A DNA stretch of 64,000 nucleotides. Source: Sphingobacteriales bacterium (GTDB lineage: Bacteria; Bacteroidota; Bacteroidia; Chitinophagales; JADIYW01). A program made the position numbers and the translations under genes. The notes below the pieces were generated by a model. It saw nothing but the letters and a program-made list of their open reading frames with translations. It was not told the origin of the DNA and ran no database searches. Location: NCBI GenBank assembly GCA_947460245.1, contig CANHGL010000009.1, positions 1 through 64,000 of the forward strand. The letters are read 5' to 3'. Every line of letters begins with the position of its first letter. Positions within the stretch are counted from its first letter, which is position 1. Positions 1 to 11,000 of this stretch are shown piece after piece.

Positions 1-9
1 GGCTAATTT

Positions 10-1314
10 TTATCTCTTAGCCATACCCATTCCTTGAAATTTTTTCATCATCACCTTCATTTGGTCAAATTGCTTGATGAATTGATTAACATCTTGTATG
101 GTGCTGCCTGAGCCTTTTGCTAATCGCTCTCTTCTTTTTCCATTCAATATATCAGGATTTCTTCTTTCTTCCACTGTCATAGAGAATATGATGGCTTCGA
201 TTTTCTTAAAAGCATTATCATCTATATCGATATCCTTAACTGCTTTTCCTACTCCAGGAATCATACCCAGCAAATCCTTAATGTTTCCCATTTTTCGGAT
301 TTGATTAATTTGCTGTAAGAAGTCTTCAAAATCGAATTGGTTCTTTGCAATTCTCTTCTGAAGTTTGGCAGCTTCTTTTTCGTCAAACTGCTCCTGAGCT
401 TTCTCCACGAATGAAACGATATCACCCATTCCAAGAATACGCTGTGACATACGTTCCGGATAAAAGATATCCAGTGTATCTAATTTCTCCCCACGGGAAA
501 CAAATTTTATCGGTTTATTGACTATATATTTTATAGACAACGCGGCACCACCACGAGTATCACCATCGAGCTTAGTTAATACAACGCCATCAAAGTTAAT
601 TCTGTCGTTGAAAGTTTTAGCGGTATTAACAGCATCTTGTCCTGTCATGGAATCCACCACGAATAAGGTCTCAGAAGGCTGAACAGCTTTTTTTACATTT
701 TCAATTTCGTTCATCATCTCCTCATCCACTGCCAATCGGCCCGCTGTATCTATGATGATAATATTTTGTCCTTTTTGCTTTGCGTAGGCAATGGCATTTT
801 GAGCAATGGCAATGGGGTTCTTGTTTTCTGTTTCCGCATAAACCTCCACACCAATTTGTTCCCCTAAAACTTTTAACTGATTGATGGCCGCCGGGCGATA
901 TACATCACAGGCTACCAGTAATGGTGTCTTATTTAACTTTGTTTTTACATAGTTTGCAAGTTTTCCGGAGAAGGTAGTTTTACCGGAACCTTGAAGGCCA
1001 GCTATGAGAATAATAGCCGGAGATCCCTGAATATTAATTTCACTGGCAGTGCCGCCCATTAATTGAGTGAGTTCGTCACTTACAATTTTGGTCATCAACT
1101 GTCCGGGAGATACTGCAGTCAGAACGTTTTGTCCTAAGGCTTTATCTTTTATCGTATCCGTAAATTCTTTTGCAATCTTATAGTTTACGTCTGCGTCTAC
1201 TAATGCTCTGCGGATCTCTTTTACAGTAGATGCTATATTTAATTCGGTAAGCTTGCCCTGGCCTTTTAAGTTCTTGAACGCACCTTCCAGTTTATCCTGT
1301 AAATTTTCAAACAT
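10..1314 (-). CDS. ffh: Signal recognition particle protein Ffh (SRP54)
   Basis: 434-aa ORF with NG GTPase motifs (GLQGSGKTTFSGKLA, DTAGR, TKLDGDTRGGAALS) and a Met-rich C-terminal M domain. Confidence 0.97.
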   Translation of the reverse strand: MFENLQDKLEGAFKNLKGQGKLTELNIASTVKEIRRALVDADVNYKIAKEFTDTIKDKALGQNVLTAVSPGQLMTKIVSDELTQLMGGTASEINIQGSPAIILIAGLQGSGKTTFSGKLANYVKTKLNKTPLLVACDVYRPAAINQLKVLGEQIGVEVYAETENKNPIAIAQNAIAYAKQKGQNIIIIDTAGRLAVDEEMMNEIENVKKAVQPSETLFVVDSMTGQDAVNTAKTFNDRINFDGVVLTKLDGDTRGGAALSIKYIVNKPIKFVSRGEKLDTLDIFYPERMSQRILGMGDIVSFVEKAQEQFDEKEAAKLQKRIAKNQFDFEDFLQQINQIRKMGNIKDLLGMIPGVGKAVKDIDIDDNAFKKIEAIIFSMTVEERRNPDILNGKRRERLAKGSGSTIQDVNQFIKQFDQMKVMMKKFQGMGMAKR

Positions 1315-1345
1315 CGCTGATATAGTTAAGTGTTGTTTTTTTTAA

Positions 1346-2773
1346 TTAGTAATACGTTAGTCGTTGTACCTTTCCAATATATTTTGCCAAACGTATTACC
1401 TGACGAGTATAGCCATATTCATTATCGTACCAAACATAGAGTACCACACTTTTTCCACTCGGAGCTAATAATGTAGCATGTGAATCTACGATAGAGGCGT
1501 GAGGATTACCTATGCAGTCTGTGGAAACTAATTCCTGAGAAGTAGAGAAGTCGATCTGCTCAACTAATGATCCAAAAGAGCCAGCTTGTTTTAAAATGGC
1601 ATTTACTTCATCAATTGAAGTTATATTTTTCGACAAGTGCAAATTTAGGATAGCTAATGAAACATTTGGCGTTGGTACACGAACAGAATTCCCGGTGAAT
1701 TTCCCTGACATTTCTGGCATTACTTTCGTAATTGCACTGGCAGCACCAGTTTCAGTAATTACCATATTCATGGGTGCAGATCTTCCGCGTCTGTATTTTT
1801 TGTGATAGTTATCTAATAAGTTTTGGTCATTGGTGTAGGAGTGAACAGTTTCTACGTGTCCTGATTCAATGCCATAAACATCACTAATTACTTTAATAAT
1901 AGGGGAGATTGCATTGGTAGTACAAGATGCTGCCGTCCAGATATTTAAATCATCAGGATAGAAGTTTAAATGGTTTACACCATAAACGATATTAGGTAAG
2001 GTGCCTTTTCCGGGAGCTGTTAATACAACCTTGGAAATTCCTTTTGATTTTAAGTGATTGGATAGCTTTTCCTCGTCTCTCCAGATTCCTGAATTATCAA
2101 TAAGAATAGCATCTTTAATGCCATATTGTGTGTAATCTATGCCGGCAGGATCATCACTGGATATCATATGGATGATATTGCCATTAGCGATTAATGTTTT
2201 GTTGACAAGGTCTTCTGTGATTACTCCACGGAATTTCCCATGAACAGAGTCTTTTCTAAGCAAACTGGATCTCTTCTTGATCTCATCATCTGAATTACCT
2301 CTGGTCACGATGGCTCTTAATCTGAGTTGTTCGCCATTGCCATGTTGTTGTATCAACTCACGTGCAGCTAATCTTCCTATTCGGCCAAATCCAAAAAGTA
2401 CTACATCTTTGGGTTCAATTACACGTTTGTCTTTTCCAATATATTCTGCCAGTTTTTGAGCAACAAATTCATCCATTGAATTGAAGTCGTCTTTTTCTGT
2501 CAGCCATTCTTTTCCAAGTGTAACTAAGTCGAGTCTTGTAGGTGCAATGTTGAGATTATCAATAGATTTGGAGATCAGCACCAAGTCATTAATATCTAAA
2601 GAAAGATCAAGATACTTTGATGCATACTCAATATTGTTCAGTACTTCTGTATATCGAGCATCTGCGATATTTCTTCGAAATATAACAAGTTCTACATTCT
2701 TATCGAGCCAGAGTGTGCCGGCAATATTGATGAGTTCTAGGGCTTTTTTTTCTTTTTCTATCCAGTTGCTCAT
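1346..2773 (-). CDS. gap: Glyceraldehyde-3-phosphate dehydrogenase, long form with N-terminal extension
   Basis: GFGRIGRLAARE NAD-binding motif and ASCTTNAISPIIKV catalytic Cys motif; about 120-aa N-terminal extension. Confidence 0.93.
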   Translation of the reverse strand: MSNWIEKEKKALELINIAGTLWLDKNVELVIFRRNIADARYTEVLNNIEYASKYLDLSLDINDLVLISKSIDNLNIAPTRLDLVTLGKEWLTEKDDFNSMDEFVAQKLAEYIGKDKRVIEPKDVVLFGFGRIGRLAARELIQQHGNGEQLRLRAIVTRGNSDDEIKKRSSLLRKDSVHGKFRGVITEDLVNKTLIANGNIIHMISSDDPAGIDYTQYGIKDAILIDNSGIWRDEEKLSNHLKSKGISKVVLTAPGKGTLPNIVYGVNHLNFYPDDLNIWTAASCTTNAISPIIKVISDVYGIESGHVETVHSYTNDQNLLDNYHKKYRRGRSAPMNMVITETGAASAITKVMPEMSGKFTGNSVRVPTPNVSLAILNLHLSKNITSIDEVNAILKQAGSFGSLVEQIDFSTSQELVSTDCIGNPHASIVDSHATLLAPSGKSVVLYVWYDNEYGYTRQVIRLAKYIGKVQRLTYY

Positions 2774-2863
2774 GGTATGTAGATTATAAGGTTGTGATTA
2801 GTTTTTCAGGTAACTAATTTTTTCAGATTATAATTTCGATAAAATGATTCGAATAAATAAGTA

Positions 2864-3733
2864 TTAGTTTCCTAAGTAGTTTTTCAATAGCTTACTTCTG
2901 GAAGTTGCACGTAGTTTATTAATGGCTTTGTCTTTAATCTGACGAACACGTTCACGAGTTAAGCCAAATTTCTCTCCTATATCTTCTAAAGACATAGGAT
3001 GTTCAACGCCAATACCGAAGTAGTATTTTATTACATCCTTTTGTCTGTCCGTAAGCGTTGAAAGTGATCTTTCAATTTCTTTACGCAGAGATTCCAGATA
3101 TTCCAGTTGAAGATCTGTTCTTGGTGCGCTGGTATTTTCTAATACATCGAGTAATGAATTTTCTTCTCCTTCCTGGAATGGGGCATCTACAGATACGTGA
3201 CGAGCAGCAACACCTAATGTGGTTTCTACTTCTTCTCTGGTAATCTCGAGGACTTCAGCCAATTCATCTGCAGAAGGTTCACGTTCAAACTCTTGTTCCA
3301 GATTTGAAAATGCTTTATTGATTTTATTCAATGAGCCTACCTTGTTTAAAGGAAGACGAACGATACGAGATTGTTCTGCCAAAGCCTGTAAGATAGATTG
3401 ACGAATCCACCATACGGCATAGGAGATAAATTTAAAACCACGTGTTTCATCAAATCGCTGTGCTGCTTTGATGAGACCGAGGTTTCCTTCATTGATTAAG
3501 TCACTGAGTGTTAATCCCTGATTTTGGTATTGTTTAGCCACGGAAACTACGAATCGCAAGTTGGCTTTAGTAAGACGCTCCAGAGCTATCTGGTCACCTG
3601 CCTTGATGCGTTGAGCTAAGTCTACTTCTTCTTCGGGAGTTAAAAGGTCTACTTTTCCTATTTCCTGTAAGTATTTTTCAAGTGATTGGCTCTCACGGTT
3701 GGTAATCGACTTGGTAATCTTGAGTTGACGCAT
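2864..3733 (-). CDS. rpoD: RNA polymerase primary sigma factor RpoD/SigA (short Bacteroidota type)
   Basis: sigma70 regions 1.2-4: [74 protein letters not shown]. Confidence 0.96.
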   Translation of the reverse strand: MRQLKITKSITNRESQSLEKYLQEIGKVDLLTPEEEVDLAQRIKAGDQIALERLTKANLRFVVSVAKQYQNQGLTLSDLINEGNLGLIKAAQRFDETRGFKFISYAVWWIRQSILQALAEQSRIVRLPLNKVGSLNKINKAFSNLEQEFEREPSADELAEVLEITREEVETTLGVAARHVSVDAPFQEGEENSLLDVLENTSAPRTDLQLEYLESLRKEIERSLSTLTDRQKDVIKYYFGIGVEHPMSLEDIGEKFGLTRERVRQIKDKAINKLRATSRSKLLKNYLGN

Positions 3734-3866
3734 AATGTATAGTGTTCTGAGGAATTTTAAAGGTTGCGAAAATACGCAAAATATATTTAGAAATCAACTG
3801 TTTAACTGTTGTTTATAGAGTTTCTTTGGCTTAAAATAGTTATTTTAGCCAAGGTAATTTCCAGTC

Positions 3867-5330
3867 ATGTTAAAAAGAGTTGATAAAGTGGTTTTAGGCA
3901 GTTTTATTGTGCCTCTATTAATCACCTTTGGACTTACTTCTTTTATCTTTATGATGCAATTTCTTTGGAAATACATCGATGATATAGTTGGTAAAGGTTT
4001 GGAAATGAGTTTATTGTTAAAGCTTATTGCACTCTTTACTTTAACTATTGTTCCCATGGCTCTTCCTTTAGCCATTTTGTTAGCCTCAACCATGGTGATT
4101 GGCACATTGGGAGAAAATAATGAACTCACAGCTTATAAGACAGGTGGCTTATCCTTATTGCGGATTATGCGCAGTCTCATAATTTTTACCATTTTTCTGG
4201 CTTTTGGAGCTTTTTATTTTTCCAATACTATTTTGCCGAATGTTCACCTCAAATTCTATTCGCTATTATTTGACATACGGAAGCAAAAACCAGCTCTAGA
4301 CATCAAGGAGGGTGTATTCTATAGAGGTATATCAGGGTTTGCCCTAAAAATTCAGCATAAGGATGATGATAATAAAACGTTATATGGTATCATGGTTTAT
4401 GATCATTCTCAAGGCAAGGGAAATGATAACGTAGTTTTGGCAGATAAAGGGGATGTAGCCTTGAGCAATACCGGTGACCATCTTATTCTCACCCTATATA
4501 ATGGTAAGCAGTATCAGGATGTGCAGCCCCGGGCATTTAGGTCTGATGGTGACAAAATGGAGCAGACGATTATGGAGTTTAAGCAATGGAGAAAGATATT
4601 CGACCTAAGAGAATTTAAACTCACCCGTTCCGACCAGTCATTGTTCAAGAGTAATTTTATCATGATGAATACCAGTCAGTTGATGTATGAGGCGGATTCA
4701 ACCCGGAAAGATATGGAGAAGAGGATATATGAGATACGACTAAATAATGCCACTTATTTTTCCGTATTGAAACCAACAGAGGATTCGGCTTCAAAGCAGT
4801 TTTTAGCTAGTACATCGTTTAATAATTTAAATATCAATGACGTTTTTAACAGGAATATCTCTCAGAGTTGTTTAGCGCTAAGTCGGTCTAATGTTCAGGG
4901 CTTGTTGAATTATGCCATTTCTACTCAAGGAGATTTGGAATTTCGCCAAAGCAATTATATAAATCTCTACTGTGAGTGGTATCGTAAGTTTAGTCTGTCT
5001 TTTGCATGTATTGTATTGCTATTTGTGGGTTGCGCTATGGGAGCTATTGTTCGAAAAGGAGGTTTTGGCATACCTATATTAATAGCGGTATTGTACTTTG
5101 TATTGTTTCATGTATTAAATGTTATAGGAGAAAAACTAGCGAAAGAAGCTGTAATTCCTGCCAGCATTGGAATGTGGTTGGCTTCTGCAGTATTGTTGCC
5201 ATTAGCATTATTTTTAACCTATAAGGCTAATAATGATTCTGTCCTGTTTAGGGGCGAATGGTATATCAACCTGTCGAATAGAGCACAATTATGGCTAAAA
5301 AATAAGATGGCTAAAAAATCATTCTCTTGA
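3867..5330 (+). CDS. LptF/LptG (YjgP/YjgQ) family LPS export permease
   Basis: N-terminal MLKRVDKVVLGSFIVPLLITFG and PMALPLAILLASTMVIGTLGENNELTAYKTGGLSLLRI, typical of YjgP/Q permeases; C-terminal TM helices. Confidence 0.9.
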   Translation: MLKRVDKVVLGSFIVPLLITFGLTSFIFMMQFLWKYIDDIVGKGLEMSLLLKLIALFTLTIVPMALPLAILLASTMVIGTLGENNELTAYKTGGLSLLRIMRSLIIFTIFLAFGAFYFSNTILPNVHLKFYSLLFDIRKQKPALDIKEGVFYRGISGFALKIQHKDDDNKTLYGIMVYDHSQGKGNDNVVLADKGDVALSNTGDHLILTLYNGKQYQDVQPRAFRSDGDKMEQTIMEFKQWRKIFDLREFKLTRSDQSLFKSNFIMMNTSQLMYEADSTRKDMEKRIYEIRLNNATYFSVLKPTEDSASKQFLASTSFNNLNINDVFNRNISQSCLALSRSNVQGLLNYAISTQGDLEFRQSNYINLYCEWYRKFSLSFACIVLLFVGCAMGAIVRKGGFGIPILIAVLYFVLFHVLNVIGEKLAKEAVIPASIGMWLASAVLLPLALFLTYKANNDSVLFRGEWYINLSNRAQLWLKNKMAKKSFS

Positions 5331-6454
5331 TTGTAATTTTCTTCATATTACTTTTTCTTCTGGTATACACATTTTTGTTGTATCCTTTTTTGCTTCGTAA
5401 CTGGGCCCAGCACAACAAAATAATGTTTTCGTCTTATTCGGAAGACGATGATTTGCCTGAAGTTATAATTCTTATTCCTTTACAGAATGAAGAAAAAGTT
5501 ATTGAAGAAAAACTTAACAGTATTCTAAGCAGTAATTATCCCAGAGAAAAAATAAAAATCTATGTTGGTCTTGATGCTTGTACTGATAATACTCAATCCA
5601 TTATTGAATCAAAATTTAGTTCAGCAGACATCAGAATAATAGAGTTCTTAAATCGTTCCGGTAAACCAGAGGTATTAAATTCAATTTTACACAATAATAT
5701 TCCATCTGGAGATTCTATTCTAATCCTTACTGATGCCAATATCATCTTTTCAAAGGATACCATTTTTGAATTGGTGAAATATTTCAAAGATTCAAAAATT
5801 GGATTAGTCGATGCAAATATCCATTCTTTAAGAACATTAAATCATCAGGAAAGAGATTACTGGGACTATGAGTCGCATATAAAATATCATGAAAGCATAG
5901 TTTATGGTATTATCCCAGGTCCATCCGGTGGTTGTTATGCAATACGCAGAAACTTATTTACTGAGATCCCCAAAAACTTTCTGGTAGATGATTTTTTTAT
6001 TGGATTTTCAATTCTAACGCAATCCTATAAAGCTATTTTTAATAAAGATGCTATTTGTTATGAAGACGTGGTTACCTCGTGGAGAGAGGAGTTTAAGAGG
6101 AAGACGCGCATTGCAACGGGTAATTTTCAAAATCTATGGCATTTTAAGAAATATGTCTTTCGCTTCAATGCGTTGAGTTTTGTATTTATTTCTCATAAGG
6201 TACTCCGTTGGAAGACACCATTTATACTACTGATACTGTATTATATTCTATTGCTAAAGTATACATTGTTTATTCTAAGCGTAACCTTATTTTTACCGAT
6301 ATTTGACTTGTTTTTATATACTTTTGGTATTGAATTCAGAACATTCAGGCGGTTCAATTATTTTATAGTAATGAATATTGCTGTATTTCTGGGATTTATA
6401 AAATTTTTAAAAGGAGTAAAAAATAATGTCTGGCAACCCACATCAAGAAAATAA
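5327..6454 (+). CDS. Glycosyltransferase family 2 (membrane-associated)
   Basis: TTG start overlapping the upstream stop; GT-A motifs [32 protein letters not shown]-terminal TM segments. Confidence 0.87.
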   Translation: MIVIFFILLFLLVYTFLLYPFLLRNWAQHNKIMFSSYSEDDDLPEVIILIPLQNEEKVIEEKLNSILSSNYPREKIKIYVGLDACTDNTQSIIESKFSSADIRIIEFLNRSGKPEVLNSILHNNIPSGDSILILTDANIIFSKDTIFELVKYFKDSKIGLVDANIHSLRTLNHQERDYWDYESHIKYHESIVYGIIPGPSGGCYAIRRNLFTEIPKNFLVDDFFIGFSILTQSYKAIFNKDAICYEDVVTSWREEFKRKTRIATGNFQNLWHFKKYVFRFNALSFVFISHKVLRWKTPFILLILYYILLLKYTLFILSVTLFLPIFDLFLYTFGIEFRTFRRFNYFIVMNIAVFLGFIKFLKGVKNNVWQPTSRK

Positions 6455-7670
6455 CCCACTGGATACTATTGAATCTGCTATAGAAGCCATCAAACAGGGT
6501 AAGTTAATTATTGTAGTCGATGATGAAGACCGTGAGAATGAGGGCGACTTTATTACAGCGGCTAGTAATGTTACTCCTGAAATAATCAACTTCATGGCTA
6601 CTCATGGAAGAGGTTTAATCTGTGCACCACTGATAGAAGATCGTTGCGAGGAATTGCAACTGGAGATGATGGTGAATGCCAATTCCTCTCATTTTGATAC
6701 ACCGTTCACTGTTTCCATAGATTTAATCGGTCATGGCTGTTCTACAGGTATTTCTGTTTCTGACAGAGCCAAGACTATAAAAGCGCTAATTGATCCCAAT
6801 ATTCAACCAAAAGAATTTGGTAAGCCAGGTCATATTTTCCCTCTTAAAGCAAAGAGGGAAGGTGTTTTACGCAGAACCGGTCATACGGAAGCTGCAATTG
6901 ATTTTGCTCGTTTAGCCGGATTTCCAGCTGCTGGAGTATTGGTTGAAATAATGAATGAAGATGGTACTATGGCACGAATGCCAGATTTGTTACTAATCGC
7001 CAAGAAGCATAATATGCCTATTGTATCTATTAAAGATTTAGTAGAATACAGGTTAAAACATGATCGATTGGTAGAGCGCGTTGTGGAGGTGAATATGCCT
7101 ACTAAATATGGCGATTTTAAATTAATAGCTTTTAAACAACTATTAACAGATGAAGAGCATTTTGCATTAGTTAAAGGAAGTTGGGAAAAGGATGAACCAG
7201 TCTTAGTTCGGGTACATTCTTCTTGTGTAACGGGAGATATCTTAGGGTCTTTGCGTTGTGATTGTGGAGATCAGCTACATAACGCTATGAAAATGGTAGA
7301 AAAGGAAGGTAAAGGAGTGATTCTATATATGATGCAAGAGGGAAGAGGAATAGGGTTTATGAATAAGCTAAAAGCCTATAAACTTCAGGAAGAGGGATTA
7401 GATACTGTAGATGCCAATCTTGCTTTGGGCTTCAAACCCGATCAACGCGATTTTGGTATTGGTGCCCAAATTTTAAGAGATTTAGAGGTCACTCAAATGA
7501 AACTAATTACTAATAATCCAAAGAAAAGAGCCGGTCTTAAAGGATATGGTTTAGAGATTGTTGAGAATATCCCTATTAACATTACTCCCAATGCATACAA
7601 TAAAGATTATTTGGAAACGAAACGTGAAAGAATGGGGCACGATCTGCTAAGTGGTAAGAGTAACGAGTAG
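6426..7670 (+). CDS. ribBA: Bifunctional 3,4-dihydroxy-2-butanone-4-phosphate synthase / GTP cyclohydrolase II
   Basis: RibB motif [14 protein letters not shown] and RibA motif [21 protein letters not shown] ... [13 protein letters not shown]. Confidence 0.97.
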   Translation: MSGNPHQENNPLDTIESAIEAIKQGKLIIVVDDEDRENEGDFITAASNVTPEIINFMATHGRGLICAPLIEDRCEELQLEMMVNANSSHFDTPFTVSIDLIGHGCSTGISVSDRAKTIKALIDPNIQPKEFGKPGHIFPLKAKREGVLRRTGHTEAAIDFARLAGFPAAGVLVEIMNEDGTMARMPDLLLIAKKHNMPIVSIKDLVEYRLKHDRLVERVVEVNMPTKYGDFKLIAFKQLLTDEEHFALVKGSWEKDEPVLVRVHSSCVTGDILGSLRCDCGDQLHNAMKMVEKEGKGVILYMMQEGRGIGFMNKLKAYKLQEEGLDTVDANLALGFKPDQRDFGIGAQILRDLEVTQMKLITNNPKKRAGLKGYGLEIVENIPINITPNAYNKDYLETKRERMGHDLLSGKSNE

Positions 7671-7699
7671 TATCTATCTTATTCTTTTTTGCTTATGCT

Positions 7700-7936
7700 T
7701 TAATCCAAATCACTGAAAAATTCATTTAAGGTGATTTTGTGAATATCAAGTATTTTTAATAATGATAATAGGGTAATATTGCTTCCTTTTTCTATTCTCC
7801 AATACTGAACTCTGTTTATATCGTTATCCCAGGCAAATTGCTCATGACTGCTAAAACCTTTTTCTAGTCTAAGCTTCTTTATTTTTTCCGCAATTTTTGT
7901 GATTCTAGGGTCTATTAGCACTTCGTTATTCAGCAT
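7700..7936 (-). CDS. XRE-family helix-turn-helix transcriptional regulator (78 aa)
   Basis: KIAEKIKKLRLEKGFSSHEQFAWDNDINRVQYWRIEKGSNITLLSLLKILDIHKITLNEFF, a typical HTH_3 pattern. Confidence 0.8.
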   Translation of the reverse strand: MLNNEVLIDPRITKIAEKIKKLRLEKGFSSHEQFAWDNDINRVQYWRIEKGSNITLLSLLKILDIHKITLNEFFSDLD

Positions 7937-7987
7937 GTATGTAAAATCTTAAATATACTGCTAAATATTTACCGCAAAGGTGTATAC

Positions 7988-7999
7988 AGCATATATGCT
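7988..7999. promoter_or_regulatory. Perfect 12-bp palindrome AGCATATATGCT upstream of the HTH gene; candidate operator
   Basis: Perfect palindrome about 52-63 nt upstream of the minus-strand HTH start codon. Confidence 0.35.
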
Positions 8000-8064
8000 T
8001 ATTATGCTATATTTAATTATTCAAATAATTTTTTGTTTTAGATAAAATCTGAACTAAACATGCG

Positions 8065-8097
8065 AATCACCTTTTAATCTTTAAAAGGTGATTTTTT
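8065..8097 (+). terminator. Rho-independent terminator-like hairpin
   Basis: AATCACCTTTT-aatcttt-AAAAGGTGATT perfect 11-bp stem followed by TTTT on the + strand. Confidence 0.6.
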
Positions 8098-11000
8098 ATT
8101 TCTTTTTCTTGGGCTTAAAAAGATCTTTCAGGCTATCAAACTCCTTTTGGAAGGAGATAGATCCACCGGTTCTGATTTTATCCTGGTTGATAATATCATA
8201 GTTAGCTGTTCGGGCATAGGTTTTAAGTCGTATTCTTCCATCCTGTGTTACCAGATACTCCAGTTGAAAGTCACCTGCAATAGCGGAGTTATTGGCAGGC
8301 TGTCCGGTTGTAGACACAATACTTGTGCTGGTATTGGTATTTCCGAAATTTACATTCCCACCAATAGTTAAAATAAGTCTATTACTAAATAATTCTTGTT
8401 TATAGCTAAATCCGAAGTTTCTGGATTCTTTAGATTCCAGGTCAGAGATCAATAAGTCTAATGATGCACCTGGGATAAGTTTACTTAAGCCCTTAGAAAA
8501 TAAACTCGACAACTGTGTGGATACTAATTGAGTAACGGTATTGGATGCTCCGGTAAAGCGCTGATTGCCAGAGCTGCTCGTGGTGCTTGTTGGGAAGAAG
8601 CTATTGAAAAGCAGTAGAGCTACGGCTTGATTATTGAGTTCATTTTCATTCTGGGAAATCTCATCTAGTTTTCTGTTAAGTTCATCAGATTGAGTAGATA
8701 TAGTTCCTAAAGTGGGCGAAATCTTGAAACCAATTTTTGGATTTTCTAGTGTACCGGTAATCAATAGATTAAGATCTATAGGGAAGGTTCTATTTTTTAT
8801 TGCAGATGTACTATCAACAATATTTCGTACAGATGCTGAGGGTACATTGTATAAGCCGGTAATATTCATTTCAGCTTTCAGAGGACTTCCATTGAAATTT
8901 ATGGAACTGCCAGGGCGGATATTAAAGGTTTTGTTTACAACGCCCTGAAAATTGAAATCATATTTACCATTTATCAGATTGTAATTGCCGTTTAGAGATA
9001 TTGTACCTGCTTTATTAAGTGTCAGATTGAGGTTGCCTTCTCCACGAGCAACAATTTTATCATTGGTATTCGGGTCTAATATAATATTGATTAGTCCGTC
9101 TTGTGTTGCGGTAATATTCATATTTAGATTGATACCGCTAACTCTAGATTTATATTCAATCACCTTTGTAGTATCTTTTGGATCTATAAACTTAATAAAC
9201 GAGTATCCTTTGTTGGATACCTGAGAGGTAACAGGTAAATTAAATTCAGAGTTTTTTAAGGTTTCTAATTGGTTAATATTGATATTGATGTTGTCAAAGT
9301 ATCCATCAATATCTACATCCCCCTTAGCAAATATTTTTCCATAGAAATCCTGATTTTCGGCATAAGTAGTATTCATGAAATTGTATCCAAGCGGTGCAGA
9401 TACATTTACTTTATCTGCTTTAAAATTCTTGAATCCATCGTGCTGTAATTTTCCGGATAGTTGTGCTGTATTACCATAATTGTCATATAAGGTTACCTCG
9501 CCAAAATCAAATCCTTTTGGAGTGAGTTTGATCACTTCATTAGCTAATTTAAAAGTAGTACCAAGGAATCGCATTTTTAATTCTGCGGTATCAATAACTT
9601 GTGCTTCTCCTGTTAGAACAGGTTTTTTTAGATCTCCGGATATCTTAACTTGTCCTTTAACAAAGGCATGTGGCACCAGAAGTTCTTTTTTTAGAATAGC
9701 TTCGAGGAAATTGAGATTAAGGCGTTCAATATCTGCCTCGGCTTCTAATTTTTCCTTTCCTTTGATTTGCATATCATAAATGCCATCAAATGAAAGTTGA
9801 TAATTTGGATCCTCAATGGTTCCACCTGCTTCCAATATATCTTTTCCAGCTCGTCCATATACAGCATCCAAACCTATATACTTTGCCTTGTAATCTAAAA
9901 TCTGAAGGTTGTTAATAGTGATATCAATATTTGCCTGAGGCTTCTTTAGGATATTCTTAAGATTTATTGATCCGTTTAATTTTCCATCTTTTACTATATG
10001 GGCAGAATCTATAAGTTGACCAATGTCCACCAGGTTAATATTTTCTATATTGATACGAGCATCTGAGAATGTATTTCGTCCGTTTTGCAGACTTATTTTC
10101 TGTTCTCCTTCCATCAGATAGAAGTTTTTAGCAATGAATATGCTGTCAATGATAGTCAATTCATTGCCTGTTTTCATCTGCCAAGTTTTATTATTAATTT
10201 TTAGTTTGGATTCTAAAATTTCGGTAATAATACTATCGCCATTAAAGTCAATAGAAGTTTGCAGTCGAACGGAATTGTCAGATGAGTCACTTGCAATATT
10301 TAAATTAGAAAGTAGTTTATCCAGTGAGCTATTTATAATAAGCTTCACGTCAGGTATGTTTGTTTTTTTATAGAGTATATTTTCTATTTGTGTATTTACT
10401 AATAAATTATCACCTTCTGTATTTCCATTGAGTTGAATATTGTTAATGCCAATATTATCATAATTGGTAGAGTCTATAGACGCATGTATACTCAGTATGT
10501 TATTTTTTGTATCTAGTTTTCCATTTAGTTGTAGCTCGCTGATATACCTAAGTTTAGGTGCAAATATTCTGAATAGGCCAATATCTGATTTTACTTTTAT
10601 ATCAGCTTCCAGTTGCTGTGGCCTTTCTAATTTGAAGTCATTCTTATCGGGTTTGATGAGTTTTGAATATTTACTTAGAAAAACTTTAACAGAAGGTACT
10701 ATAGAAAGTACGCTAAAGTTACCAGTAACTTTAGCATTGAATTGATCAGAGGCAACGTTGTAGTTTTTAATTTCGCCATCATTTTTAAGATCAATATCTA
10801 CATCCGATAGCGTGAGTATGTCTTTCTCATTTTGAATAAGAATCTGACTGAATTTTCCATTGCCAGTAATACTATCTATTTTGTTTCCCTGGAAATGCAA
10901 TTCACCATCTAATGATACGCTTAAAGTGTCTTTTACTAAATTGAGTTTATATAGATCTGCATTTTTGATACTCGTTTTGAAATCAAATTTTGGAATACGT

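Noticed and set aside
2481-2789. 102-aa plus-strand ORF antisense to GAPDH
   Set aside because: Shadow ORF of a conserved CDS; Ser/Phe-rich composition typical of antisense frames in AT-rich genes.
3845-4129. 94-aa minus-strand ORF overlapping lptF-like
   Set aside because: Antisense to the N-terminal membrane segment; no domain and no plausible promoter.
9480-9779. 99-aa plus-strand ORF inside tamB
   Set aside because: One of many antisense ORFs across tamB; repetitive Ser/Ile/Leu composition, no independent support.
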